A DNA stretch of 64,000 bases from Nocardia concava NBRC 100430 (GTDB lineage: Bacteria > Actinomycetota > Actinomycetes > Mycobacteriales > Mycobacteriaceae). Below, one piece after another: positions 52,181 to 60,579 of this stretch. Under the pieces are notes generated by a model. It was given only the letters and a program-made list of their open reading frames with translations, did not search any database and was not told the origin of the DNA. The DNA lies in assembly GCF_000308815.1 (NCBI RefSeq), contig NZ_BAFX01000048.1:1-64000 (forward strand). The letters run 5' to 3'. The position numbers and the translations under genes are program-made. Within the stretch, counting starts at the first letter, position 1, and each line of letters opens with the position of its first letter.

Positions 52181-54093
52181 CCGACAACTCGACCCTCGAG
52201 ACCTCGGCCGAGGACCTGCTCTGGCCCCGGAACACCGCTCCGGAGGACCTGGCCGCCATCGAAGCGGTGCCACTCGAGGCGCGCGGCCTGCCCGAATCGA
52301 CCTACGCCCTGCTGGTTCGCGCGGCGACGCGGTGGCCGGAGCGCACCGCGATCACCGTGCTGCCGGATGCGGCGCGATGGCGAGAGCCGTTGCAGCGCAC
52401 CTATTCTGAGCTGCTCGCCGACGTGCACAGGTACGCGAACCTGCTGCACGAGCTGGGTGTGCGCCGCACCGACGCGGTCGCGTTGATCGCGCCCAACTGC
52501 GCGGAGCTGATCCCGGCCACTCTCGCCGCACAGTTGGCGGGCATCGCCGCGCCGATCAACGGCGGCCTGTCGCACGAGCACGTCGCCGAACTGCTGCGCC
52601 GCTCGGGCGCCCGGGTCCTGATCGCCGCCGGTCCGGAACTCGAGCCCGACACCTGGACCGCCGCAAGCGAACTCGCGGCGCAAGGTCTGCTGGATGCCCT
52701 GCTGGTGTTGCGTCCGACGGCCGCCTCGGAACCGCCGCCGATTCTGCCCGGCATCGACGGCGTCCGGATCGGTTACCTCGATACCCTTGCCGCCGAGCAG
52801 GATTCGAGCCGGTTTCACGGAGAGCCGCCGAAGGCATCAGATCTGGCGGCGCTGTTCCACACCGGCGGCACGACGGGGGTGCCGAAGCTGGCGGCGCACC
52901 GCCATTCCGGTGAGGTTTCCAACGCCTGGATGATCGCCGCCAACTCGCTGCTCGACGAGGGATCGGTGGTCTTCGCCGCGCTGCCGCTGTTCCACGTCAA
53001 CGCACTGGTCGTCACCCTCCTCGCGCCGCTGTTCCGCGGTCAGCCGGTGGTCTGGGCCGGTCCGCTGGGATACCGAGACTTCACGCTCTACGCGGAGTTC
53101 TGGAATATCGTGGCGCACTACCGGATTGCCACGATGAGCGCCGTACCGACGGTGTACGCGGTACTGGCCCAATGCCCGATCGAGACCGACATCACCAGCC
53201 TGCGCTACGCGATGGTCGGCGCGTCCCCGCTGCCGCTCGCGGTCCGCGAGAACTTCCAGTTGCACACCGGGGTCACGCTGGTGGAGGGCTACGGCCTCAC
53301 CGAGGCGACATGCGCCTCCGCGCGCAGCTTCCCGGATGCGCCCCGGCCCGGCGCGGTCGGGCAGCGCATGCCCTATCAGCAAGTCGCGGTCGTCCGCACG
53401 ACTGAAGACGGCGTATGGGAGACACTCCCCGCCGGTGAGACCGGAGTCCTGGTCATCAGCGGCCCAACGGTTTTCGCCGGATACGTCACCGGCCGCGACG
53501 AACACGGTCACCGCCTCGACGGACTGGGCACCGTGGTCGACGGCTGGCTGAGCACCGGCGACCTGGCCCACATCGACGATGAGGGATTCATCCATCTGCA
53601 CGGTCGCGCAAAGGATCTCATCATTCGCGGCGGCCACAACATCGATCCCGCGACCATCGAGGACGCCCTGCTGAGCCACCCGCAGGTGAGCGCGGCCGGA
53701 GCGGTCGGGCGACCGGATGTGCACTCCGGCGAGGTCCCCGTCGCCTACGTCGCGCTCACCGCGGGCACCGAGGTCACCGAGGACGAACTGGTGGCGTGGG
53801 CCGCCGAGCGGGTGCACGAGCGCGCCGCCGCACCCAAGACGGTCACCATCCTCGACGCGCTGCCCGTCACCGATGTCGGAAAGCCCTACAAGCTGGGCCT
53901 GCGCGCCGATGCCACGCGCCGCGAACTCCTCGACGCGTTCGCCGAGACCACCGGTGTGGCCGATATCGCCACCGCGGTCGAGGACGGCGCGATCGTCACC
54001 ACCGTCGTGCTGAACCCCGATGCCGACCGACCCGCGGCCGAGGCGATCCTGAGCCGCTATGCGATCGACGCGAGAATCGAGGTGCGGCAATGA
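52177..54093 (+). CDS. Acyl-CoA synthetase (AMP-binding family)
   Basis: A 638-residue adenylating enzyme that activates a carboxylic acid as its CoA thioester. The phosphate loop is FHTGGTTGVPK, then VEGYGLTEAT, STGDLAHIDDEGFIHLHGRAKD and the C-terminal lysine in DVGKPYKLGLR. The start is a GTG overlapping the FAH stop (GTGA). Within a ring-cleavage operon it probably activates an aromatic side-chain acid or the product acid. An extended C-terminal tail of about 80 residues beyond the catalytic lysine is present. Confidence 0.9.
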   Translation: MTDNSTLETSAEDLLWPRNTAPEDLAAIEAVPLEARGLPESTYALLVRAATRWPERTAITVLPDAARWREPLQRTYSELLADVHRYANLLHELGVRRTDAVALIAPNCAELIPATLAAQLAGIAAPINGGLSHEHVAELLRRSGARVLIAAGPELEPDTWTAASELAAQGLLDALLVLRPTAASEPPPILPGIDGVRIGYLDTLAAEQDSSRFHGEPPKASDLAALFHTGGTTGVPKLAAHRHSGEVSNAWMIAANSLLDEGSVVFAALPLFHVNALVVTLLAPLFRGQPVVWAGPLGYRDFTLYAEFWNIVAHYRIATMSAVPTVYAVLAQCPIETDITSLRYAMVGASPLPLAVRENFQLHTGVTLVEGYGLTEATCASARSFPDAPRPGAVGQRMPYQQVAVVRTTEDGVWETLPAGETGVLVISGPTVFAGYVTGRDEHGHRLDGLGTVVDGWLSTGDLAHIDDEGFIHLHGRAKDLIIRGGHNIDPATIEDALLSHPQVSAAGAVGRPDVHSGEVPVAYVALTAGTEVTEDELVAWAAERVHERAAAPKTVTILDALPVTDVGKPYKLGLRADATRRELLDAFAETTGVADIATAVEDGAIVTTVVLNPDADRPAAEAILSRYAIDARIEVRQ

Positions 54094-54446
54094 AAACCGT
54101 GTCGAAGGTGCTCGGTGGCGTGCTGGCGGCGGAGTTCCTCGCGCTGGGGGCGGCCAAGGTCGCGGCGGTCGCGCCGATGCGCGAACGCGCGGCGCATCTC
54201 GGGTACTCCACCACCGCCTACCGCGGCATCGGCGCGGTCGAGATCGTCGCGGCCAGTGGGTTACTGCTCGGACTGCGCCGCCCCGCGCTCGGCCGGGCGG
54301 CCGGGACCGGACTGGTGCTGTTGATGGCCGGTGCGGTCGTCAGCCACCTCCGAAACGGCGACGGCGCAACCGATCTCGTGCCCGCCGCTCTTACCGCCGT
54401 GTCCGCCGCGGCCTATGTCACCACGGTGGTGGGTGAGCCCTCATGA
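54090..54446 (+). CDS. DoxX-like small membrane protein
   Basis: A 118-residue protein with four hydrophobic helices and the DoxX-like KVLGGVLAAEFLALGAAKVA start, then GYSTTAYRGIGAVEIVAASG. The family is often encoded with oxidoreductases and may interact with quinones. Its ATG overlaps the acyl-CoA synthetase stop and its stop overlaps the monooxygenase start, so it is inserted within the operon. The function here is unknown. Confidence 0.82.
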   Translation: MKTVSKVLGGVLAAEFLALGAAKVAAVAPMRERAAHLGYSTTAYRGIGAVEIVAASGLLLGLRRPALGRAAGTGLVLLMAGAVVSHLRNGDGATDLVPAALTAVSAAAYVTTVVGEPS

Positions 54447-56002
54447 ACGCCGCCCCGATTCCGGTGGTGATCGTCGGGGCGGGTCCGTCCGGGCTCACCG
54501 CGGCCACGCTGCTCGCCCAATACGGCATCGAATCGCTGGTCCTCGAGCGGTGGGAGGGCGTCTACCCGCAGCCGCGCGCGGTCCATCTCGACGGTGAGAT
54601 CCGGCGGATCGTGGAACGGCTCGGCATCGGAGCGGGATTCGACGCGATCGCCCGGCCCGCCCTGGGGTTGCGGCTGGTGGATCCGCGGCATCGGGTGCTG
54701 GCGCAATTCGACCGCGATCCGGCCGGGGGCCGCAACGGATTCCCCGAAGCCAACCTGTTCGACCAGCCGGAGCTGGAGGCGCTGTTGCGGGCCAATCTGG
54801 CACTGCATCCGGCCGTTTCGCTGCGTGGCGGTGTGGAAGTCACCGGGCTGACAGTCGAGAAAGACTGTGTCCGAGTAGATTTCGAAGACCGTGCGACCAG
54901 CACGTCCGAGTCGGTGCGCGCCCACTACGTGCTGGGTTGTGACGGCGCGAACAGCTTGGTGCGCACCGCGATCGGCGCGCGCATGCGGGACCTGCGATTC
55001 GAGCAGCGCTGGCTGGTCGTCGACCTCGCGACCACGATCGATCCCGGGCACTGGGGCGGCGTGCATCAGGTGTGCGACCCGCGTCGAGCCGCGACATACA
55101 TGCGCATCGGCACGACCCGCCACCGGTGGGAATTCCGTTTGCGCCCAGGCGAATCCGCCGACGACTACCGCGATCTCGACCGCCTGTGGCCGCTGCTGGA
55201 CCCGTGGCTGGCCGACGCCGACCGCGGGGGCCTGGAGCTGGTCCGGGTGGCGGAGTACACCTTCCGCGCACAACTGGCCGATCGATGGCGGTCCGGGCGG
55301 GTGTTTCTGCTCGGCGACGCCGCCCACCTCACCCCGCCGTTCATCGGGCAGGGCATGGGCGCGGGCGTGCGCGATGCCGCCAACCTCAGCTGGAAGCTGG
55401 CGGGGGCGTTGCGCGGCGAGCTGCCGGAGTCGGTGCTCGGCACCTACGAGACCGAGCGGAAACCGCACGCGCACATGATGATCCGGCTGGCCAAGCTCAT
55501 GGGCTTGACCATGACCGAGGGCGGCGAACTGGGCAATCGGGTGCGCGGCCTGCTCGCTCCGCGCCTGCACCGGCTACCCGGGCTGACCGAGACGATCATC
55601 AGCGGCGAGTCCCCGCCGCTGCACCGCTCCGCGCTGGTGGCCGCACCGCCGCTGCGGCGAGGTCTGGCCGGACGGCTGGTCCCGAACGAACGGCTCGCCG
55701 ACGGGCGCCGAGTCGACGACCACATTGCCGGGCGCTACGCCGTCATCACGACATCCGACCCGTCGCCGGTGGAGGCGGCGACCGTCGAACAGTGCGGCGG
55801 TGTGGTGTTGCGTGCAATGCCGGGCACCGCGCTGCACCGCTGGCTGCGCGGCGGGGGCACCGACGCCGTGCTCGTCCGCCCCGACGGCACTGTGCAGACC
55901 TGCGGGAAGACGCTGTCGGATCTGTATTCGTCACTGCCGAGTTTCGCGCCGAGTGCACGCCCGGCGCGGACCGGCCCGCCAACCCCGAAAGCCGCTGATT
56001 GA
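54443..56002 (+). CDS. FAD-dependent aromatic hydroxylase (MhpA-like)
   Basis: A 519-residue class A flavin monooxygenase. The FAD motif is VVIVGAGPSGLTAATLL, DGANSLVRTAIGA fits the DG motif, and GDAAHLTPPFIGQGMGAGVR is the GD motif with the MhpA-type IGQGMGAG extension. Such enzymes hydroxylate 3-hydroxyphenyl-propionate and similar phenols to catechols, the substrates for the extradiol dioxygenase four genes upstream. It is the last gene of the coupled operon. The true substrate may be a natural product rather than a simple phenylpropanoid. Confidence 0.88.
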   Translation: MNAAPIPVVIVGAGPSGLTAATLLAQYGIESLVLERWEGVYPQPRAVHLDGEIRRIVERLGIGAGFDAIARPALGLRLVDPRHRVLAQFDRDPAGGRNGFPEANLFDQPELEALLRANLALHPAVSLRGGVEVTGLTVEKDCVRVDFEDRATSTSESVRAHYVLGCDGANSLVRTAIGARMRDLRFEQRWLVVDLATTIDPGHWGGVHQVCDPRRAATYMRIGTTRHRWEFRLRPGESADDYRDLDRLWPLLDPWLADADRGGLELVRVAEYTFRAQLADRWRSGRVFLLGDAAHLTPPFIGQGMGAGVRDAANLSWKLAGALRGELPESVLGTYETERKPHAHMMIRLAKLMGLTMTEGGELGNRVRGLLAPRLHRLPGLTETIISGESPPLHRSALVAAPPLRRGLAGRLVPNERLADGRRVDDHIAGRYAVITTSDPSPVEAATVEQCGGVVLRAMPGTALHRWLRGGGTDAVLVRPDGTVQTCGKTLSDLYSSLPSFAPSARPARTGPPTPKAAD

Positions 56003-56017
56003 TGCGAATGCCACTCA

Positions 56018-56031
56018 TGACGATGCCGTCA
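56018..56031. promoter_or_regulatory. TetR operator candidate 3 (TGACG-ATGC-CGTCA)
   Basis: Same 5-bp arms and 4-bp spacer as the two sites flanking the TetR gene. It lies 16 bases after the hydroxylase stop and 80 bases before the MMPL start, so it could control the transporter separately. Confidence 0.65.
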
Positions 56032-56110
56032 GAGCCGGTGTTAAGGTAGCGAAATTATGCGTGATCGCTACCGCTAGACCCCTTGTCGACGTCTGGGTAG
56101 GAGGAATCGC

Positions 56111-58330
56111 ATGTCTCGCTATCTGTTCGCTCTGGGCCAGTTCGTGGCCCGTCGCCGCTGGTGGATGGTGGCGGTCTGGGTCGTCCTGCTGATCGGCGCG
56201 ATCACCTTCGCCGCGAGCACCGGCGGCAAGACCAACGACAACTTCACCGTCCCCGGCACCGAGTCACAGGATGCGGTGTCGCTGCTGCAGGACCGGCTGC
56301 CCGCCTTCAGTGGCGCGCAGATGCAGGTTGTGTTCGGCGCGCCGGGCATGGTCAAGGTGACCGATCAGCGGGTCACCGCCGAGATCGAGCAGGTGATGAC
56401 CGGCCTGAAGGGGCTGCCGCAGGTCGCGGCCGTGGTCGATCCGTTCCAGTCGCAGGCCGTGTCACCGGATCAGCGGGTGGCGCTGGGCAGCGTGCAGTTC
56501 GCGGTATCGGCCGGAGAGGTCGAGCAGAGCACCCTCGATGCGGTGACCCGGGTCGCGGATCAGGCAAGGGACCAGGGGCTGCAGGTGGAGTTCGCCGGTG
56601 GCGTCTATCCGGGGTTCTCCGCCGAAATCCCGCACACCCCTGAGATTCTCGGCATCATCGCGGCCTTCGTCATCCTGCTGGTCACCTTCGGCGCGGTCGT
56701 CGCCGCGGGTCTGCCGATCGTCACCGCGTTGGTCGGGGTGGGCATCGGGCTCACCGGCATCCTCGGCATCGCCGCCTTCGTCGACGTCCCTTCGGCCGCG
56801 ACCTCGCTGGCGCTGATGCTGGGCCTGTCGTGCGGCATCGACTACGCGCTGTTCATCCTGTCGCGGCACCGCCACCACATCGTGCTGGGAATGACTGCGG
56901 CGGAATCGATTCCGCTGGCCGTGGGCACCGCGGGCAGTTCGGTGGTGTTCGCGGCGGTCACGGTCATCATCGCGCTGTGCGGGCTGTCGGTCGCGGGCAT
57001 CCCGTTCCTCACCGTCATGGGCCTGACCGCGGCGGGCGCGGTCCTGGTGGCCATGCTCGTCGCCCTGACACTGCTGCCCGCGTTGCTGTCGTTCGCCGGC
57101 GGCCTGGTCGCCAAGTTCATTACTCCGCCGTTGCAGCCGGGCAAGCCCGAAGAGGTGGCGCGGATTGCCGCCTACGAGCCCGAACGCACCTGCGGGCACG
57201 CCTGGGGACGGTTCGTCACCCGATTCCGCATCCCATTGCTGGTGGCCGGTGTCGCCGTGCTGGCGGTCCTGGCCGTTCCGGCCACACGCATGGATCTCGG
57301 CTTGCCCAGCGGTGCCACACAAGCCGAATCGAGCACGGCGCGTAAGGCTTACGACCTGGTGAGCGGATCGTTCGGCGCGGGTTTCAACGGCCCGCTGCTG
57401 GTGGTCGCCGACCTCTCGCACGCCACGTCCGGCGACGTGGTGCAGACCCTGATCGGGCGCTTGCAGCACGAACCCGGCGTCGCGGTCGTGCAGCCCGCGG
57501 CCTCGGGCAACGGGATGGTGCTGATCCAGGTCGTGCCCAAGACCGGCCCCACCGATTCCGCGACCGACGACCTGGTGAACCGACTGCGCGACGACCGCGC
57601 CGCCATCGAGAACGGCACGGGCGCAACCTATCTGGTCGGCGGCACCACGGCCGCGAACATCGACACCTCCAAGCGACTGGGCGAGGCGCTGCCGGTCTTC
57701 CTGGTGGTCGTCGTCGGCTTGGCGCTGGTGCTGCTGACCATCGCCTTCCGCACCATCCTGGTGCCGCTCACCTCGATCGCCGGCTTCATCCTGTCGGTCT
57801 TCGCCTCCCTCGGCGTACAGGTGGCGGTCTTCCAATGGGGCTGGGGCGCAAGCCTTCTCCACATCACCAAGGGCCAGACGCTGAGCTTCCTGCCGATCAT
57901 CACCCTGGCCATCATCTTCGGCCTCTCCAGCGACTACCAGATCTTCGTCGTCTCCCGAATCAAGGAAGAATTCACCCGCACCGGCGACGCCATCACCTCG
58001 GTCCAGAACGGCGTCGCCCACTCCGCCCGCGTGGTCACGGCAGCCGCTCTGATCATGTTCGCCGTCTTCGTAGCCTTCACCACCGTCGACAGCCCGATCG
58101 TGCGCCCCCTGGCCTTCACCCTCGCCATCGGAGTCCTACTGGACGCCTTCATAGTCCGCCTCACCCTCGTCCCCGCAATCACCGCCCTCATCGGCACCCG
58201 CATGTGGTACCACCCCCGCTGGTTCGCCCGCTACGTCCCCGACCTCGACATCGAGGGCGTCGAACTCGAAAACCGTTTCGCCCCGGAGGCGGAATCCGCT
58301 GCGCCACAGCAGGTCCCCGAGTTCTCCTGA
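56111..58330 (+). CDS. MMPL-family RND transporter
   Basis: A 739-residue inner-membrane transporter with two repeats of one helix, a large outer domain and five helices. SLALMLGLSCGIDYALFILSRH and the later TLAIIFGLSSDYQIFVVSRI are the two paired motifs, with Asp-Tyr (GIDYA, SSDYQ) as the proton-relay residues. AGGAGG lies upstream of the ATG. It probably exports an aromatic compound or lipid linked to the preceding operon, because the TGACG palindrome recurs in its promoter. It is compact, without the extended tails of lipid-exporting MmpL proteins. Confidence 0.9.
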   Translation: MSRYLFALGQFVARRRWWMVAVWVVLLIGAITFAASTGGKTNDNFTVPGTESQDAVSLLQDRLPAFSGAQMQVVFGAPGMVKVTDQRVTAEIEQVMTGLKGLPQVAAVVDPFQSQAVSPDQRVALGSVQFAVSAGEVEQSTLDAVTRVADQARDQGLQVEFAGGVYPGFSAEIPHTPEILGIIAAFVILLVTFGAVVAAGLPIVTALVGVGIGLTGILGIAAFVDVPSAATSLALMLGLSCGIDYALFILSRHRHHIVLGMTAAESIPLAVGTAGSSVVFAAVTVIIALCGLSVAGIPFLTVMGLTAAGAVLVAMLVALTLLPALLSFAGGLVAKFITPPLQPGKPEEVARIAAYEPERTCGHAWGRFVTRFRIPLLVAGVAVLAVLAVPATRMDLGLPSGATQAESSTARKAYDLVSGSFGAGFNGPLLVVADLSHATSGDVVQTLIGRLQHEPGVAVVQPAASGNGMVLIQVVPKTGPTDSATDDLVNRLRDDRAAIENGTGATYLVGGTTAANIDTSKRLGEALPVFLVVVVGLALVLLTIAFRTILVPLTSIAGFILSVFASLGVQVAVFQWGWGASLLHITKGQTLSFLPIITLAIIFGLSSDYQIFVVSRIKEEFTRTGDAITSVQNGVAHSARVVTAAALIMFAVFVAFTTVDSPIVRPLAFTLAIGVLLDAFIVRLTLVPAITALIGTRMWYHPRWFARYVPDLDIEGVELENRFAPEAESAAPQQVPEFS

Positions 58331-58545
58331 CGGCGAGAGGACCGGAAAGTCCTTGCTGACTTGGCGTGGTTGAATCTGCGCCGATCAGTTGCGAAGTCCT
58401 CCAACTCCTCTCGGATAGCATCCAGATCCTATGCCCTCACGCAACGCCACTGGGGCAATCCCTGGCTGTTCGAGCGCGATTGGATCTGGGTGTGAGTGAA
58501 CCTGGCAACGTTCGCACAAGTCGCTCACCAAAAGCGCTGCCGCCC
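58331..58545. other. Non-coding stretch after the MMPL gene
   Basis: No convincing frame, RNA gene or terminator. It leads into a tRNA 3'-end remnant, and composition begins to fall below that of the preceding genes. Confidence 0.4.
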
Positions 58546-58580
58546 GGAGCCGAACCTGCGACCTGGGGATTAGAAGTTCC
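58546..58580 (-). other. tRNA 3'-half remnant (anticodon loop to T arm), possible attachment-site relic
   Basis: On the minus strand the sequence contains CTTCTAA, the loop of an Arg(UCU) tRNA, then the variable loop AGGTC and the T-arm start GCAGGTTCG. The anticodon stem and the second T-stem strand no longer pair, and there is no 5' half or acceptor stem. This 35-base piece matches what integrative elements leave behind when they insert into a tRNA gene. Confidence 0.5.
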
Positions 58581-58846
58581 TCCCCTCGAAACACTGTCCT
58601 GACCTGGGTATATGCTGCTTATGGGGGAGTGAAACGTGAAATCCCTAGGTGAATCGCCCCCGTCCTGTTCGATCTTGAGGATCGGGTGTACAGCCCGGTT
58701 ACCGATTCCCACACTGTCCAGATGAGCCTGCGTCGATCTGACGTACTTATGCGCCGGTTCCGGTAGCCGATCGGTCAGCGCATACCGTCCGCGGCTGAGT
58801 AGTTCTGCGGTACCAATACCGTACTCGGGCCGGAATTATCCGGTGC
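58581..58846. other. Non-coding stretch between the tRNA remnant and the 126-residue gene
   Basis: About 265 bases with no credible gene. A GGGGGAGTGAAACGTGAAATC segment near 58622 looks like a ribosome site followed by a GTG, but the frame ends after a few codons. Confidence 0.35.
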
Positions 58847-59227
58847 ATGACGATCGATCTCGATGCGGCCGACGACCGCGCACCTTCCGCGCGACGAACC
58901 TTCCTGAGAGTGGTTGACGCTCTCGTAGGGTTCGCACTGTACGTCGTTGCAGTGTTACTCGGGCTGACTGCGGGCTATGCCGTGATGTACGGGCTCCTGG
59001 CCGATCCATGCCCGAACAACGCTAGCTGCGATCAGGACTACGTTGGCTGGGGCATCGTAGTGTGCTGGGGCGGAACGATTCTCGCGCTGGCGACAAGCTT
59101 GGCGATGCTCGTTCGGGCAGCTGCTACGCGTAGATGGATGTGGTACTGGCCGGTGGTTGCCATTGCCGTCATCTACGCCAGCTCATTCGGCGGCATCGCC
59201 CTCGCCGGACTGCTGTCCGCCCGATGA
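58847..59227 (+). CDS. Small membrane protein, 126 residues
   Basis: A hydrophobic protein with three predicted helices: VVDALVGFALYVVAVLLGLT, then GWGIVVCWGGTILALATSLA and YWPVVAIAVIYASSFGGIAL. Between the first two is a short loop with two Cys (DPCPNNASCDQDY), which could form a disulfide outside. No family was recognised. The ribosome site is weak. It stands alone in the atypical segment between the MMPL gene and the type VII cassette. Confidence 0.6.
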   Translation: MTIDLDAADDRAPSARRTFLRVVDALVGFALYVVAVLLGLTAGYAVMYGLLADPCPNNASCDQDYVGWGIVVCWGGTILALATSLAMLVRAAATRRWMWYWPVVAIAVIYASSFGGIALAGLLSAR

Positions 59228-59384
59228 GGGCGTGCACGCCTCGATCGAAGGAAGGCTGCCTGGTCGGAAACGGCTCTGTTCCCCAGACATGCCAAAAGCC
59301 ACGTGAGGCACATCTGGAGCGCGCTCATCGATTCGCATCTCGATAGACCTCTGGCTATCCTTCTACTCGGAAGCATCTCACTAC

Positions 59385-59687
59385 TTGAAAGCGCCCGGTG
59401 CACACGACTTGTCTAGGTGTAGCCGGAAATTTGAAAAATCCGGCCGGAACCAAAAATACTGCACTCCTGGATGTCGGAGAGGAAGTCTCCGAAATGGGCG
59501 ACCGATGGAATTATGTCGGCAACGCGGCTTGGAATATGAAATTTCGAGAAGCGATCAGAAATTCTGCACCCCAGGTTGTCGTGAAGCTGCGCTTGGTTAC
59601 GTCCTTGATCGTCAGTCGACGTTTGTTTGCGAGACCTGCGGGAATGAAGGATTACAGACCATCGGCTGGTATAACGGCCTACTTTAA
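59385..59687 (+). pseudogene. Decayed zinc-ribbon protein with duplicated motif
   Basis: The frame (TTG start, no ribosome site) encodes two similar modules, CSRKFEKSGRNQKYCTPGC and CRQRGLEYEISRSDQKFCTPGC, and a third CETCG piece before the stop. They resemble the short C-x2-C...YC-x3-C zinc ribbons of phage and mobile-element proteins, but the first module lacks its leading Cys pair in frame and the second has Arg where the second Cys should be. A nearby frame carries a Cys at the expected place, suggesting a frameshift. GC content is low. It looks like a relic. Confidence 0.4.
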
Positions 59688-59703
59688 GTTCCGCGAGCGA
59701 AGC

Positions 59704-59922
59704 ATGAATCTACGGCAAACGGCAGATGCTATGGACCAAGAAATGCAAGCTCTAATTTTAACAATCAGGAGGTACAAGGGCAAAAATCCGCGCGCAGCCG
59801 AGGTGGAGTTCGCCGAGGAAATCGAGCGACTGAAGGAGGATCAGCGAAAGCGTGAGCAGCAAGTGCCTATCGATTGTTTTCGCGAGTCCACACGCAGGGG
59901 AACGAGCCACGTGGCCTTCTGA
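59704..59922 (+). CDS. Possible 72-residue coiled-coil protein or relic
   Basis: An open frame with ATG at 59704 and a helical product: NLRQTADAMDQEMQALILTI, then EVEFAEEIERLKEDQRKREQ, a probable coiled coil. The ribosome site is weak. The first 60 bases are only about 42% GC, well below the rest of the window, which marks this piece as foreign. It may be the tail of a larger disrupted gene. Confidence 0.3.
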   Translation: MNLRQTADAMDQEMQALILTIRRYKGKNPRAAEVEFAEEIERLKEDQRKREQQVPIDCFRESTRRGTSHVAF

Positions 59923-60068
59923 GGAGGTTGATCTCCGCCCGGTCGCCAGCCTGCACGACATTCGGCTACAGCGCACGCGCCGTCGCGGTCTCAGTGCCTT
60001 CGACAACACCCGCAGGGGTCGGCCACCCTTGCCAAGACCTTGACGCAGGACACTCCCAAGGGACTTCG

Positions 60069-60575
60069 TTACTGTGCAGGCGGCAAGTAACTTTGCAGCG
60101 CGGTTGCGATTCGTGTCGCCACTGCACACGGGTCTTCGTCCTTGTAAAAGGAGTTTGTGACGGTGAAAACGACGTCTGAGCCGCGGGTCTTGAGCTGAAC
60201 CGCGCACATGAAGGCTGCGCTGTTTCCTTTGACGTGGTAGATGTGACCTGTGTACGCCCCGACGGTGGTGTCGGTTGGGTCTTCAGCCTTCACCTTCCAG
60301 TCCGCGTTGTGGTCCTTGGTGATGTACTCGACCTGCAACTCGTAGAGGCTCGGTCCACTCCAAATGCACAAGCTCCCAGGGAAGTCCTGCTTGGCTTTGC
60401 GGGTCATCCCGACGCCCTGTAGCGCGGACTCAGGGAAGGCGGTGCAGGGATCCCACTTCGGTGCCTCAGCTGATGACGCCGAGTCGGTTGATCGCCCACA
60501 CCCGCTCGAGAGCAATGCGATCGCCGTGACGGCTGCGAAGGCAGTCGCTGTTCGGGCAGACGATTTGGCGATCAT
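60069..60575 (-). CDS. DUF3558 lipoprotein
   Basis: A 168-residue surface lipoprotein. The signal peptide ends in the lipobox LSSGC at about residue 26. The mature start WDPCTAFPESALQGVGM is the typical DUF3558 opening, and four cysteines in the mature part suggest disulfides. The ATG lies four bases after the stop of the 847-residue gene, so it is the last gene of the cassette. DUF3558 proteins are common in mycolata envelopes and have no known biochemical role. Confidence 0.88.
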   Translation of the reverse strand: MIAKSSARTATAFAAVTAIALLSSGCGRSTDSASSAEAPKWDPCTAFPESALQGVGMTRKAKQDFPGSLCIWSGPSLYELQVEYITKDHNADWKVKAEDPTDTTVGAYTGHIYHVKGNSAAFMCAVQLKTRGSDVVFTVTNSFYKDEDPCAVATRIATALQSYLPPAQ

Positions 60576-60579
60576 GTTC

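Noticed and set aside
58546..58580. Functional tRNA-Arg gene
   Set aside because: There is no 5' half, the anticodon stem has mismatches, and the T stem and acceptor are missing.
58437..58712. 91-codon minus-strand frame containing SNPQVAGS
   Set aside because: This peptide is the well-known artefact of translating a tRNA 3' end. It supports the tRNA remnant, not a protein.
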